A stretch of 64,000 nucleotides of DNA from Treponema sp. OMZ 798 (GTDB lineage Bacteria; Spirochaetota; Spirochaetia; Treponematales; Treponemataceae), in contig NZ_CP051305.1 in the NCBI RefSeq assembly GCF_024181385.1, forward strand, positions 744,001-808,000, given 5' to 3'. Shown here one piece after another: positions 28,612 to 39,286 of the stretch; position 1 is the first letter of the stretch, and every line of letters begins with the position of its first letter. The position numbers and the translations under genes were made by a program. The notes under the pieces are model-generated. The model was not told where the DNA came from and ran no database searches. It saw only the letters and a list, made by a program, of their open reading frames with translations.

Positions 28612-29820
28612 GGGCACCTCTAAAAACCCCCTTTAAAAAAGATTAAAAAAATGATAAAATGAGGTATGAAACAAAAAGGATTATTTGATGAAGAAGATCG
28701 TTTAAGAGTATTAAGTAACTTAGGTGATAGTCTTGAAAAATTAAACAAAAAAATAAATTGGGAAATATTCAAACCACTATTAAAAAAAGCATTAACCAAA
28801 GAGCCAAAAGGTTTAGGCGGAAGACCTGCATACGATTATGTAATGATGTTTAAAATAATAATCTTACAAAAATTATACAACATAAGTGATGATCAAACGG
28901 AATATCAAATAAACGATCGGCTATCCTTTATGAGATTTTTAGGATTGGAATTAAAAGATAAAGTACCCGATTCAAAAACAATATGGCTTTTTAAAGAAAA
29001 ACTCATTGAAGCGAGAGTATCAAAAAAGTTATTTGAAAAGTTTGGAAAAGAATTAGCTAGAAATAACTTAATAGGAAAAGAGGGAACGATAATAGATGCG
29101 ACAATAGTAGAAGCTCCGATACAGCATAACAGCAAAGATGAAAATGAACAAATTAAAAACGGAAAAATCCCTGAACAATGGCAAGAAGCAAAAAATAAGG
29201 CAAAATTATCACAAAAAGACTGTGATGCTAGGTGGACAAAGAAGCACAAACGTAGCTATTACGGTTATAAAGATCATATAAAAGTAGATAAAAAAAGTAA
29301 GCTTATATTGAAAGCAACTGTAACAGCAGCTAATGTTCATGATAGTAAAGAATTAAAAAATTTAGTTGAAAAGGAAGATGAAAGATTATACGCAGATAGT
29401 GCCTATATAGGAGAAGAAATAGAGAGAGTTTTAAAAGCGAAAGGAATAGAAGGGCAAATTTGTGAAAGAGGAGCAAGAGGGAAACCTCTTAGTAAAAAAC
29501 AAAAAATCGGTAACAGAAAAAAATCAAAAATACGGGCGAGAGTCGAACATGTATTTGGCTTTATGACAAACTCAATGAAAGGTATATATGTAAGAACGAT
29601 AGGATTAGCTCGTGCAACATTTTCGATAATAATGATGAACTTAACATACAACTTATGCCGATATTGCTATCTAAAGAAATAAAATGAGGGAGCATATAGG
29701 TAATAAAATGAAAAGTAAGGGAACTTAAGATAAAGAATCCAAGTTTTACACTAGACAATTTATAAAAAAGCTACTAAAATAATAAATAGGTACACTAAAA
29801 ATAGGTTTTTAGAGGTGCCC
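28612..29820 (+). mobile_element. IS5-family-type insertion sequence, 1209 bp
   Basis: Perfect 17-base terminal inverted repeats GGGCACCTCTAAAAACC (28612-28628 and complement at 29804-29820) enclose one transposase gene. The flanks carry a 4-base direct repeat ATTA (28608-28611 and 29821-29824), a likely target duplication. The element sits in the gap between a partner gene and leader L4, so no gene was disrupted. It appears intact. Confidence 0.92.
28666..29682 (+). CDS. IS5-type DDE transposase
   Basis: The 338-residue protein has an N-terminal helix-turn-helix-like region with GGRPAYDYVMMFKIIILQ, typical of IS5 transposases. The catalytic residues are visible as D144 (IIDATIV), D244 (YADSAY) and E294 (RVEHVFG). 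It is full length with no frameshift, so it may be active. It catalyses cut-and-paste or copy-out transposition of the surrounding element. Confidence 0.92.
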   Translation: MKQKGLFDEEDRLRVLSNLGDSLEKLNKKINWEIFKPLLKKALTKEPKGLGGRPAYDYVMMFKIIILQKLYNISDDQTEYQINDRLSFMRFLGLELKDKVPDSKTIWLFKEKLIEARVSKKLFEKFGKELARNNLIGKEGTIIDATIVEAPIQHNSKDENEQIKNGKIPEQWQEAKNKAKLSQKDCDARWTKKHKRSYYGYKDHIKVDKKSKLILKATVTAANVHDSKELKNLVEKEDERLYADSAYIGEEIERVLKAKGIEGQICERGARGKPLSKKQKIGNRKKSKIRARVEHVFGFMTNSMKGIYVRTIGLARATFSIIMMNLTYNLCRYCYLKK

Positions 29821-29962
29821 ATTATTATAAAATAGGAAAATTTGGATGAAAAAATGAAGGTTTATGATCATGTCATAAAAAAATGTAAACAATTAAAGTA
29901 ATATGTTGCATCACAGACAGAAGAAAAAAATAGAAGACTTGGATGTAAAAGAAAAGAAAATG

Positions 29963-30363
29963 ATGAAAGCCCCTTTTTATTTGTATCTACAACTTGGCCA
30001 TTTTATCTCTCGGACAGCGATTGAAGCGGAAATCCTTTTTGAGGTTTGTTTAATCAAAAAGCAAGCTCTGACCGGAGGGAAGAGCCTTGCCCGTGAAAAC
30101 AAATACAGCAAAAAGATTGGAGCGAAAAGCGTGGTGCTCAATTTTGTTTTCTTCGTAATGCTAAAAAACAAAATTGAGCAGTCCGCCGCTCAAAGCTGCT
30201 TAAAAAACAACTTATTACTAAACCGCTCCACTGAAAGGACTTTTGAAAATAGGCGGAGCAGATACAAGGAGTTAGGCAAAAAAGTACCGCAGGCGTATCG
30301 GGTATACGTCGAGGACACTTTTTTGCCGTGCGACGCAGGAGATGCCCGCATATTTTCAAAAGA
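29963..30363 (+). repeat. Leader repeat L4
   Basis: The start text ATGAAAGCCCCTTTTTAT diverges from the usual leader start, but from CTCGGACAGCG onward it matches. The stem GCTCAATTTTGTTTT (30136-30150) pairs perfectly with 30165-30179. The terminal hairpin is the GGCAAAAAAGT version. Confidence 0.8.
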
Positions 30364-33300
30364 ACAAGAGTATACCACCTATTACTCTTACGAAGACGGC
30401 TACTATGATAGAGAAACAAAGGAATTCTACGGCTTTGCCAAGGTAACAAAAAGAAGCGAAGGCGGCACCATCCAAGAAACCGAGTACTATAACGACAAAT
30501 ATTACAGAAAAGGCATGGTAAAAAAAAGCAAAACCATATATGACGGATTTACCTACACCGAAAAAGAAATAGAAGTAGACATCGCCCCTCACGCCCGAGT
30601 AATTAAAGAAGAAGTAACACAAAGAGAAAAAGAAAACCCCTATAGTTACCTAAAAACGTCTAAACGCTATGTATACGATAAATACGGCAACGTTACAAAA
30701 CTCTATGATGAAGGAGACGTCACAAAGGCAAATGACGACATAACGGCAGAAATAACTTACTGGAAGGAGGCGAGTGAAGAGAAGTACTTTAAATCACACC
30801 CCGAAAAAATAGAAGTAAAAGACATAAACAATAAACTCCTACGCAAAAGAGAAGGAAGCTATGACAGTAAGACGGGAGCCTTAACCGAACTAAAACAATA
30901 CACATCACAGTCCGCTTACCTTGTAAACCGCATAGAATGGACGGATGAAGGAAGTATAAAAGCAGTAACAGCTCCAACCGGAAAAAGAATTGAGTACAAA
31001 TATTTAGACGGCATATACCCGATTGAAATAAAAGAGATAAGTTCTAAGGGAGATCAAACTTACACAAGCACTATAGAATGGGACAGCGTCTTAGGCGTAA
31101 AGTTAAAGGAAACGGACAGTGCAAACAATACAATGACTTATAAATATGACGGCTTTGGAAGAGTAACAGAGGTGAGAAGTCCCTACGACACAGACAAAAC
31201 CCCTTACGCAAAATATACATACTTTACACCTGAAGAAAGATACTGGTACACCGTAACCGAAAACAAAATAAGCACAAGAAAAGAAGATAAGGCAGTAATG
31301 AAGACGGTAGTAATGCATGATGGTCTAGGAAGAATAAACTACACAGCCAAAGAAGGAGAAGTATACATAGACGGAACCGATTACCAAACTCAAACAGGCT
31401 GGAATGTTTCGGGAGCGGTTTATTATGATGAAGACGGAAGAAAAAAAGGAGAAGGACAGCCCGTGTTCTATGGAGGAGATATACAAAATGAATTAAGCGG
31501 AAGCTCAAGCCAAATCCTTTTATATGAAAAATTAAACGAATTAAAACATCCTACAAGCTATGAATATGACGGACTAGGCCGCGTAATAAAAACGACCCTT
31601 CCCGACGGAAACATACAGCGTAATGAGTACTCGATAGATTCTTCCTTACAAATAACAAAAACAATAGACCCTAAAGAAAACATAAACATCAGTAAAAAAG
31701 ATATAAGAGGAAACATAAAAGAAGTAGAAAGACGTGATAAAAACAACACTCTTCTTACTAAGGCAAAATACGAATACTCTGTTCTTGGCGAGATGCTGCG
31801 AGCCTATGATGCTAAAGACAATCTTTTAGCAGTAAACTATGACATGCTTGGACGGCGCATAAGTTTAGAAAGCCTTGATACGGGAAGAAAAGAATGGAAC
31901 TATGACGATAAGGGTAGACTTGAGTATGAAAACGACTCCGTATTAAGATCAAAATTAGCGTCAATAAAATATGAATACGACGGACTGGACAGAATAATAA
32001 AAATAGACTATCCTTTTAGTGAAGATGTAGAATATGAATACGGAGCAGCGGGAGAAAAAGGAGCGGGAGAGGTAATCCGCAAAAAAGACGAAACGGGAGA
32101 GACAAAATACGAATACGGTGAATTAAACGAAGTAAAGATAGAAACACGCACAATAAAGCGCGGCAGAGAATTCCAAAAACCCGTAACTGCCGTGTTTAAC
32201 TACGAAGCCGACTACCTTGGCAGAATGCAGAGCATAAGCTACCCTGACGGAGAAGTGCTGACTTACAGCTACGACAAAGGAGGACAATTAAAAGGAGTTA
32301 TAGGCAAAAAAGGAATAGAAACCTATAGGTATGTAGACAATATCTTGTATGACGAGCATGGTCAAAGAGTCTACATCAAATACGGCAACGGAGTAGAAAC
32401 AAGATACACCTACGACCCTGCACGCCGCTGGCTAAAAGACATCAAGACAGAAAACAAAGATAAGAATTTGGTATTCCAAAAAATAAACTACAACTTTGAT
32501 GCAGTAGGGAATGTAGAAGGGTATATAAATACTTCAAGCAAATATGAAACAAGTCAAAGCTACAGTTATGACAATTTGTACCAACTTATAAAAGCCGAAG
32601 GAACGCACAAACAATACGGAGGAATAAACCCCAACCCCGATAACCCTCACCCGTCAAATCCCTTACACACAAATAAATACAGACAAACCTTTGCCTTCGA
32701 CATAATAGGGAACATGACGAATAAGAACAGCACCACAAACCTCACAGGCGGCTCAATAAGCAGTGATGAGACAAAACTAAACTATGAGCTGGACTACGAA
32801 TATGACAATAAATACGCCCACCGCCTAATAAGAGCAGGAAACCGCTATTACCGTTACGACTCCAACGGCAACATCACTGCAGAAAAAGACGGAAAGTTCA
32901 GCGACAAAGAAGAAATAACATTTACCTACTCCTACTTTGCAGAGCATGACGTATACGGCGTAGATTACGGCTTTGACTTAGAACCTCCCGAAGATGACCC
33001 TGCAAACCTAGAAGTAGGCACAACCACAGGAGGCGGAATACAAGGAGGCTACAGAAGAGATTATACATGGAATGAACGCAACCTATTGATAAAATCGGAC
33101 GATAAGTTAAACACAGTAATATACCGCTACGGAGATGACGGACAGAGAGCCTTAAAATTTACGCAACAGAGTAATAGCGAGACATTGTATTTTAATAACT
33201 TTTATTCGGTACACCAAGTTGCCCATGAACCCAACCACGAACATGGGCTTAGAGTAAGCAAACACATCTTTGTCGGAAACTCGCGATTAGTAACTGCTAT

Positions 33301-34300
33301 GACGCACGCAGACAACCACGGCGACACAACAGAACAAACAGAGAAAAGATACTACTACCACGCAGACCATCTGCAAAGTGCACAGTTTATAACCGATTGG
33401 AATGGTATGCAGTATGAACACATAGAGTATACCCCGTATGGAGAGCTGTGGATAGAGGAAACGGCACCCGGAATAGATAAACTGCCGTTTAGGTTTACCG
33501 GTAAAGAACTGGATGAAGAGACGGGGTTGTACTACTATGGGGCGAGGTACTTGGATCCGAAGTATTCGAGGTGGCTGTCAGGGGATCCTGCACTAAATGA
33601 TTATATACCAAAGGCTCCTATTGATGATGAAGCGAAGAAGCACAATGAGAACTTGCCGGGAATGGGCGGAGTGTTTAATGTTGTAAACTTACATGTGTAT
33701 CATTACGCAGGGAATAATCCGATTAAATATATTGATCCGGATGGGAGAATATTAATAATTGATGGTTCGTCATCCGATGACCCTAATTACGTAAAAAAAA
33801 TTGAAAAATTACTTGATTTAGCTTCCTCTGCTTCTGCAGAATTTAAAGATATGCTTGATGCTATACGAGAAAATAAGGAGATAACAGTTACTATAAAAGA
33901 CTTTAATGAAGAATTCAAAATTCCTGTATGTGGAATTATGAACAAAAAAAATTTTCTTTTAGACTACCCTTCTGATTCAACTATTTATCTAAGTCCAGAA
34001 TTTACATATAGTGAAAAATCAACAGGGGATAATTTTAGCGCATTAGAGATTATTGCCCATGAGTTAACACATGCTTATGATAATATGAGAGGGATGTATT
34101 ATAAGAATTCTTACATTCCGGTTAATGGTGGGAAATCACGTTTCAATAGAAAAAAAGAGTTAAATGCTGTTAATATTGAGAATCAAATTAGACTATTTTT
34201 TGGTAAGTCACATAGGAATACATATTCAAGTTATGATATAGGAATAAGAACTTATGAAAAAACAAAAAAACGTGTTGAGATGTGGAGTAAAATTAGATGA
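29963..34300 (+). CDS. Orphan Rhs module 4 (longest) with HExxH tip
   Basis: The frame is open from 29903, but the ATG at 29963 matches the leader start. The Rhs part enters at QEYTTYYSY (main-gene equivalent 14398) and covers nearly all YD repeats and the core, ending YIDPDG. The 184-residue tip has AHELTHAYDNM (HExxH at about 1366-1370) with ELNAVNIENQIR downstream as a possible third-ligand region: a zincin-type peptidase. No clear Shine-Dalgarno site is seen. The stop overlaps the next gene as ATGA. The YD repeats are close to those of modules 5 and 6 and more distant from the main gene. Confidence 0.85.
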   Translation: MKAPFYLYLQLGHFISRTAIEAEILFEVCLIKKQALTGGKSLARENKYSKKIGAKSVVLNFVFFVMLKNKIEQSAAQSCLKNNLLLNRSTERTFENRRSRYKELGKKVPQAYRVYVEDTFLPCDAGDARIFSKEQEYTTYYSYEDGYYDRETKEFYGFAKVTKRSEGGTIQETEYYNDKYYRKGMVKKSKTIYDGFTYTEKEIEVDIAPHARVIKEEVTQREKENPYSYLKTSKRYVYDKYGNVTKLYDEGDVTKANDDITAEITYWKEASEEKYFKSHPEKIEVKDINNKLLRKREGSYDSKTGALTELKQYTSQSAYLVNRIEWTDEGSIKAVTAPTGKRIEYKYLDGIYPIEIKEISSKGDQTYTSTIEWDSVLGVKLKETDSANNTMTYKYDGFGRVTEVRSPYDTDKTPYAKYTYFTPEERYWYTVTENKISTRKEDKAVMKTVVMHDGLGRINYTAKEGEVYIDGTDYQTQTGWNVSGAVYYDEDGRKKGEGQPVFYGGDIQNELSGSSSQILLYEKLNELKHPTSYEYDGLGRVIKTTLPDGNIQRNEYSIDSSLQITKTIDPKENINISKKDIRGNIKEVERRDKNNTLLTKAKYEYSVLGEMLRAYDAKDNLLAVNYDMLGRRISLESLDTGRKEWNYDDKGRLEYENDSVLRSKLASIKYEYDGLDRIIKIDYPFSEDVEYEYGAAGEKGAGEVIRKKDETGETKYEYGELNEVKIETRTIKRGREFQKPVTAVFNYEADYLGRMQSISYPDGEVLTYSYDKGGQLKGVIGKKGIETYRYVDNILYDEHGQRVYIKYGNGVETRYTYDPARRWLKDIKTENKDKNLVFQKINYNFDAVGNVEGYINTSSKYETSQSYSYDNLYQLIKAEGTHKQYGGINPNPDNPHPSNPLHTNKYRQTFAFDIIGNMTNKNSTTNLTGGSISSDETKLNYELDYEYDNKYAHRLIRAGNRYYRYDSNGNITAEKDGKFSDKEEITFTYSYFAEHDVYGVDYGFDLEPPEDDPANLEVGTTTGGGIQGGYRRDYTWNERNLLIKSDDKLNTVIYRYGDDGQRALKFTQQSNSETLYFNNFYSVHQVAHEPNHEHGLRVSKHIFVGNSRLVTAMTHADNHGDTTEQTEKRYYYHADHLQSAQFITDWNGMQYEHIEYTPYGELWIEETAPGIDKLPFRFTGKELDEETGLYYYGARYLDPKYSRWLSGDPALNDYIPKAPIDDEAKKHNENLPGMGGVFNVVNLHVYHYAGNNPIKYIDPDGRILIIDGSSSDDPNYVKKIEKLLDLASSASAEFKDMLDAIRENKEITVTIKDFNEEFKIPVCGIMNKKNFLLDYPSDSTIYLSPEFTYSEKSTGDNFSALEIIAHELTHAYDNMRGMYYKNSYIPVNGGKSRFNRKKELNAVNIENQIRLFFGKSHRNTYSSYDIGIRTYEKTKKRVEMWSKIR

Positions 34301-34857
34301 AAAAAAAGTTTTTTACTTTAATATTTTTTCTATATTTTAATATTTTAGCATTAAGTTTTGAGATTCCTAATGAGTATCAAAAATTTTCTTATATAGATTC
34401 TAAGGATAATTATTATAAAATACTGATAGAGGAATTTAATAATGATATAGATAAATATTATGAAATAATTATACCTGGTTTATATCAAAATCCTAATTCT
34501 ATTAATTGGCATCTGATCTTTGTGTCTTCATCAAAAAAGAATAAATATTGTATTTTTTACTTTAATAACAATTATGGTAATGTATTATTAGAATTGAATG
34601 AAGATATTTTTAATAAATATATTTCTGAAATTGAATTAATTATTAAAAATAAGAAAATATCAGAATATGAAAAAGGTATTATTGATTCACCGTTTCTTAT
34701 TTTCTTTTTTGGGAGAATTAAATCATTAAATATAAATGAATGTTTTTATGGAGTATTAAATTATAAAAAACATGACGATTATCAAAGAAAATTATACGAG
34801 TATTTTACTGAAAAATCAAAAGAACTACTAAAAGAAATAGGAGAAAATGAAAACTAG
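34297..34857 (+). CDS. Putative secreted immunity protein of module 4
   Basis: The 186-residue protein has a signal peptide (FFTLIFFLYFNILALSFE) and an Asn/Tyr/Lys-rich mature part with no recognised fold. The start overlaps the toxin stop by ATGA. Its own stop is read from the next leader (ATGAAAACTAG), as for the gene ending at 23124. Confidence 0.65.
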   Translation: MKKKFFTLIFFLYFNILALSFEIPNEYQKFSYIDSKDNYYKILIEEFNNDIDKYYEIIIPGLYQNPNSINWHLIFVSSSKKNKYCIFYFNNNYGNVLLELNEDIFNKYISEIELIIKNKKISEYEKGIIDSPFLIFFFGRIKSLNINECFYGVLNYKKHDDYQRKLYEYFTEKSKELLKEIGENEN

Positions 34858-35229
34858 TTATTTATTTAAACATTCTGCCTACCTCTTTTCTCGGACAGCG
34901 ATTGAAGCAGAAATCCTTTTTGCGGTGTGTTTAAGCAAAAAGCAAGCTCTGACCGGAGGGAAGAGCCTTGCCTGTGAAGACAAATGCAGCAAAAAGATTG
35001 GAGCGGAAAGCGCGGTGCTTAATTTTGTTTTCTTCATACTGATAAAAAACAAAATTGAGCAGTCCGCCAAAAGAAACTCATTACTGAAAAAAACTACTGA
35101 CAGGACTTTTGAAAATAGGCGGAGCAGATACAAGGAGCCTAGTAAAAATAAAGCGGAGGCGTATCGGGTATACGTCGAGCATTTATTTTTGCGTAGCGAC
35201 GCAGGAGATGCCCGCATATTTTCAAAAGA
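34847..35229 (+). repeat. Leader repeat L5 (second stem version)
   Basis: The terminal hairpin has changed sequence but still pairs: AAAAATAAA (35144-35152) with TTTATTTTT (35182-35190). The ATG overlaps the preceding gene by 11 bases and has AGGAG three to four bases upstream. Confidence 0.85.
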
Positions 35230-38200
35230 AGTAATCCATGATGGTCTAGGACGCATAAACTACACAGCCAAAGAAGGAGAAGTATACATTGAAGGAACAG
35301 CTGATTCTACTCAAACAGGCTGGAACGTTTCGGGAGCAGTTTACTATGATGAAGACGGAAGAAAAAAAGGAGAAGGACAGCCCGTGTTCTATGGAGGAGA
35401 TATACAAAATGAATTAAGCGGAAGCTCAAGCCAAATCCTTTTATATGAAAAATTAAACGAATTAAAACATCCTACAAGCTATGAATATGACGGACTAGGC
35501 CGCGTAATAAAAACAACCCTTCCCGACGGAAACATACAGCGTAATGAGTACTCGATAGATTCTTCCTTACAAATAACAAAAACAACCGACCCATTGGAAA
35601 ACGTAAACATCAGTAAAAAAGATATAAGAGGAAACATAAAAGAAGTAGAAAGACGGGATAAAAACAACACTCTCCTTACTAAGGCAAAATACGAATACTC
35701 TGTTCTTGGCGAGATGCTGCGAGCCTACGACGCTAAAGACAATCTTTTAGCAGTAAACTATGACATGCTCGGAAGGCGTATAAGTTTAGAAAGCCTTGAT
35801 ATGGGAAGAAAAGAATGGAACTATGACGATAAGGGAAGACTTGAATATGAAAGCGACTCCGTATTAAGATCAAAATTAGCATCAATAAAATACGAATACG
35901 ACGGACTGGACAGAATAATAAAAATAGACTATCCTTTTAGTGAAGATGTAGAATATGAATACGGCCCTCCCGGCGATAAAGGCGCCGGCGAGATAATCCG
36001 CAAAAAAGACGAAACGGGAGAAACAATGTACAGCTACGGCTTACTGAACGAAGTAAAGACAGAAACACGCACGATAAAGCGGGGAAGAGACTTCCAAAAA
36101 CCCGTAACCGCCGTCTTTAACTATGAAGCCGACTACCTTGGCAGAATGCAGAGCATAAGCTACCCTGACGGAGAAGTGCTGACTTACAGCTACGACAAAG
36201 GAGGACAATTAAAAGGAGTTATAGGCAAAAAAGGAATAGAAACCTATAGATACGTAGACAATATCTTATACGATGAACACTCACAAAGAGTCTACATCAA
36301 ATACGGCAACGGAGTAGAAACAAGATACAACTATGACCCTGCACGGCGTTGGCTAAAAGACATCAAGACAGAAAACAAAGATAAGAATTTGGTATTCCAA
36401 AAAATAAATTATAACTTTGATGCAGTAGGCAATGTAGAAGGATACATAAACACGGCTAGCAAATATGAAACAAGCCAAAGCTACAGTTATGACAATTTGT
36501 ACCAACTTATAAAAGCCGAAGGAACGCACAAACAATACGGAGGAATAAACCCTAACCCCGATAACCCGCATCCTTCAAATCCCTTACACACAAATAAATA
36601 CAGGCAAACCTTTGCCTTCGACATAATAGGGAACATGACAAATAAGATAAGCACAACCAATATTGAAGGAGGCTCAATAAGCAGTGACGACACAAAACTA
36701 AACTATGAGCTGGACTACGAATATGACAATAAATACGCCCACCGCCTAATAAGAGCAGGAAACCGTTATTACCGCTACGACGCCAACGGCAACATAACGG
36801 CCGAAAAAGACGGCCCCTTTACAGAAAAGGAAGATTTTACGTTTACCTACTCATACTTTGCAGAACATGACGTATACGGCGTAGATTACGGCTTTGACTT
36901 AGAACCCCCTGAAGATGACCCTGCAAACCTGGAAGTAGGCACAACAAGCACTACACCTACAGGAGGCTATCGACGGGACTACACATGGAACGAAAGAAAT
37001 CTCTTGATAAAATCAGATGATAAGTTAAACACAGTAATATACCGCTACGGAGATGACGGACAGAGAGCCTTAAAATTTACGCAACAGAGTAATAGTGAAA
37101 CTCTTTATTTCAATAACTTTTATTCGGTACATCAAGTTGCCCATGAGCCCAACCACGAACACGGACTTAGAGTAAGTAAACACATCTTTGTCGGAAACTC
37201 AAGATTAGTAACGGCCATGACTCACGCCGATAATAACGGCGACACAACAGAACAGAATGAGAAGCGATATTATTATCATGCAGATCACTTACAAAGTGCC
37301 CAATTCATAACCGACGTCAGAGGCGAACAATATGAACATATAGAGTATACACCATACGGGGAACTCTGGATAGAGGAGACTGCTCCCGGAATCGATAAGT
37401 TACCGTTTAGGTTTACGGGAAAGGAATTAGATGAGGAAACAGGATTGTATTATTATGGGGCAAGGTATCTTGATCCGAAGTATAGTAGGTGGCTAAGTGG
37501 AGATCCGGCATTAAACGATTATATACCGCAAGCTCCTGTAAATGACGAAGCGAAGAAACACAACGAGAACTTACCTGGAATGGGCGGAGTGTTTAATGTG
37601 GTGAACCTTCATGTGTATCATTATGCGGGGAATAATCCGGTTAAGTATACTGACCCGGATGGAGAAAAAATACTGGATGTTAGTACGACTTTGGTCCAAG
37701 AAAACGGAGAAGAAGATCCCTTAGGTAAGGGTAATACTACAATTGCTTCACATGGCTGTGTTTTAACAGCATATACTAGAATTGCAAATGCGATAAGTGC
37801 TATTGGTGAACGTACATTACAAAATGCTAATTCATTGGCTCTTAAGAAGGATATTTATGATGGAAATAACAAAAATTTAATATTTAACTCTCCTACTGCT
37901 TCCAAATTAGTAAATTCCATATCTATTCTAAGTGAATATAAAATGTCATTTTATAAATCATTAAATAATATTAGCTTAAATGAATATGGTAGCGAATTGG
38001 AAAAACTAAGCAAATCAGAAGACTTATATGCTATTACCATTAGAGTTTCAAATAAGTATGGAGGTCATACTGTCAACATGAATTCTGATGGAATTATTGT
38101 GGATACTGAAGATAATTATACCATCAAAATTAATAATACCTCAGAAAAAGGATATTTACCGTCAACAGTCGTTAATGATATCATAACGGATTCTTCAGCT

Positions 38201-38263
38201 ATAATCCGTATTGATATATTTAAGATAGAAAAGGTAAAAACTGTTCCATTTTTACCCGAATAA
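34847..38263 (+). CDS. Orphan Rhs module 5 with C39-like peptidase tip
   Basis: The 1138-residue frame has the leader, Rhs sequence entering at VIHDGLGRINY, and the core ending YTDPDG. The 199-residue tip has ASHGCVLTAYTRIANAI (Cys about 971) and later GGHTVNMNSDG (His about 1074). Cys-before-His in a GCxxT...GGH context is the arrangement of papain-like C39-type peptidases. Such domains cleave peptides; the target here is unknown. An SD-like AGGAG precedes the ATG, so this module could be translated, but it has no signal peptide. Confidence 0.85.
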   Translation: MKTSYLFKHSAYLFSRTAIEAEILFAVCLSKKQALTGGKSLACEDKCSKKIGAESAVLNFVFFILIKNKIEQSAKRNSLLKKTTDRTFENRRSRYKEPSKNKAEAYRVYVEHLFLRSDAGDARIFSKEVIHDGLGRINYTAKEGEVYIEGTADSTQTGWNVSGAVYYDEDGRKKGEGQPVFYGGDIQNELSGSSSQILLYEKLNELKHPTSYEYDGLGRVIKTTLPDGNIQRNEYSIDSSLQITKTTDPLENVNISKKDIRGNIKEVERRDKNNTLLTKAKYEYSVLGEMLRAYDAKDNLLAVNYDMLGRRISLESLDMGRKEWNYDDKGRLEYESDSVLRSKLASIKYEYDGLDRIIKIDYPFSEDVEYEYGPPGDKGAGEIIRKKDETGETMYSYGLLNEVKTETRTIKRGRDFQKPVTAVFNYEADYLGRMQSISYPDGEVLTYSYDKGGQLKGVIGKKGIETYRYVDNILYDEHSQRVYIKYGNGVETRYNYDPARRWLKDIKTENKDKNLVFQKINYNFDAVGNVEGYINTASKYETSQSYSYDNLYQLIKAEGTHKQYGGINPNPDNPHPSNPLHTNKYRQTFAFDIIGNMTNKISTTNIEGGSISSDDTKLNYELDYEYDNKYAHRLIRAGNRYYRYDANGNITAEKDGPFTEKEDFTFTYSYFAEHDVYGVDYGFDLEPPEDDPANLEVGTTSTTPTGGYRRDYTWNERNLLIKSDDKLNTVIYRYGDDGQRALKFTQQSNSETLYFNNFYSVHQVAHEPNHEHGLRVSKHIFVGNSRLVTAMTHADNNGDTTEQNEKRYYYHADHLQSAQFITDVRGEQYEHIEYTPYGELWIEETAPGIDKLPFRFTGKELDEETGLYYYGARYLDPKYSRWLSGDPALNDYIPQAPVNDEAKKHNENLPGMGGVFNVVNLHVYHYAGNNPVKYTDPDGEKILDVSTTLVQENGEEDPLGKGNTTIASHGCVLTAYTRIANAISAIGERTLQNANSLALKKDIYDGNNKNLIFNSPTASKLVNSISILSEYKMSFYKSLNNISLNEYGSELEKLSKSEDLYAITIRVSNKYGGHTVNMNSDGIIVDTEDNYTIKINNTSEKGYLPSTVVNDIITDSSAIIRIDIFKIEKVKTVPFLPE

Positions 38264-38284
38264 CTTATTAAGGGAGACTAAATA

Positions 38285-39247
38285 ATGAAAATTTTAAGGA
38301 ATATGATTTTTATTTTTATGTTGGTTCTTTTGGTTTCATGTACAAAAAGAGAAAATAATGAATTCGATAATAGTAAGATTTTAAATAATATAAACCTAGA
38401 TTCAAAAAAGGATGATGATATTTATGACCGTGGCTTTCTAATAAAAGAATTAAAAAATAATGATTTAATTCCATATCATTTAGCTTATCTTACAAAAAAA
38501 CCTGAGTCTATTTTTGTATATGTTATAAAAAGTGAATGGGCACTGAGAGAGGCTATATCTGATTATGAAAAATATGGTGAGAGTTCAGGGGAAATACCTA
38601 AATTAGAAAATTTAGGTAAGCGAGAATTTATTTTTGAAAGACATTATGATTATTACGGTAATTATATATATGAAAAAAGAAAGACGGTTGCCGGATATAT
38701 ATATGAGAGTATCAAATATGATAAATATAATCGTCCTATAGAAAAGATAGAAATCTATGAAGACTCTTATGTTAAGAAACTTACGAGTATGATAGTTATT
38801 GAGTACGCTCCGGTAAAACAATCAGATAATATATTAGAAGCAAAAATATATAAAGCTGATAAAAATGGAGATAAGAGAGAAATAAATATAGTTAGATCAG
38901 GTAAAAAAGAAAATATTTATTTTTTTAATGACAATGAATTTTATTTTGAAAATAATCAGATCACAAAAATTAATACTCCTGATAAAAAATGGATATTTAA
39001 ATATGCTAATAATACTTTTTTATCCGAGATAGGAATTTCTCATGCAGGAGTAGGATATGAATCTATAAAAATGGAATATGAAAAAGGTGAGTTGGTGCAA
39101 TGCATAAATGTATTTGGAAAATCAAAATCACGGTATAAATTTATCAGATACGACAAATTTGGAAACTGGATAGAGATGCAAATATTTCATGGAGATAATA
39201 CTGATTTTACAGATACTATTATCCGTGAAATAAAATATTATAAATAA
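38285..39247 (+). CDS. Putative immunity lipoprotein of module 5
   Basis: The 320-residue protein follows a GGGAG site and has a lipobox (LLVSCTKRE). The mature part has repeated strand motifs of the form YDKYNRPIEKIEIY and YDKFGNWIEMQIF, reminiscent of YD or MORN-like repeats seen in some lipoproteins. It occupies the immunity slot after the C39-like tip. A perfect hairpin follows the stop. Confidence 0.7.
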   Translation: MKILRNMIFIFMLVLLVSCTKRENNEFDNSKILNNINLDSKKDDDIYDRGFLIKELKNNDLIPYHLAYLTKKPESIFVYVIKSEWALREAISDYEKYGESSGEIPKLENLGKREFIFERHYDYYGNYIYEKRKTVAGYIYESIKYDKYNRPIEKIEIYEDSYVKKLTSMIVIEYAPVKQSDNILEAKIYKADKNGDKREINIVRSGKKENIYFFNDNEFYFENNQITKINTPDKKWIFKYANNTFLSEIGISHAGVGYESIKMEYEKGELVQCINVFGKSKSRYKFIRYDKFGNWIEMQIFHGDNTDFTDTIIREIKYYK

Positions 39248-39286
39248 ATACCTAATATTATCTAAAAAACAATATTAGGTATTTTA
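39247..39286 (+). terminator. Hairpin after module 5 partner gene
   Basis: AATACCTAATATT (39247-39259) and AATATTAGGTATT (39271-39283) form a perfect 13-base stem with an 11-base loop, followed by a short T run (TTTTAG). This is a plausible intrinsic terminator that would separate modules 5 and 6. The rest of 39288-39434 has no gene that I can see. Confidence 0.55.

Noticed and set aside
29903..29962. Use of ATG 29903 as start of module 4.
   Set aside because: The leader-type start is ATG 29963; the earlier codons have no counterpart in other modules.
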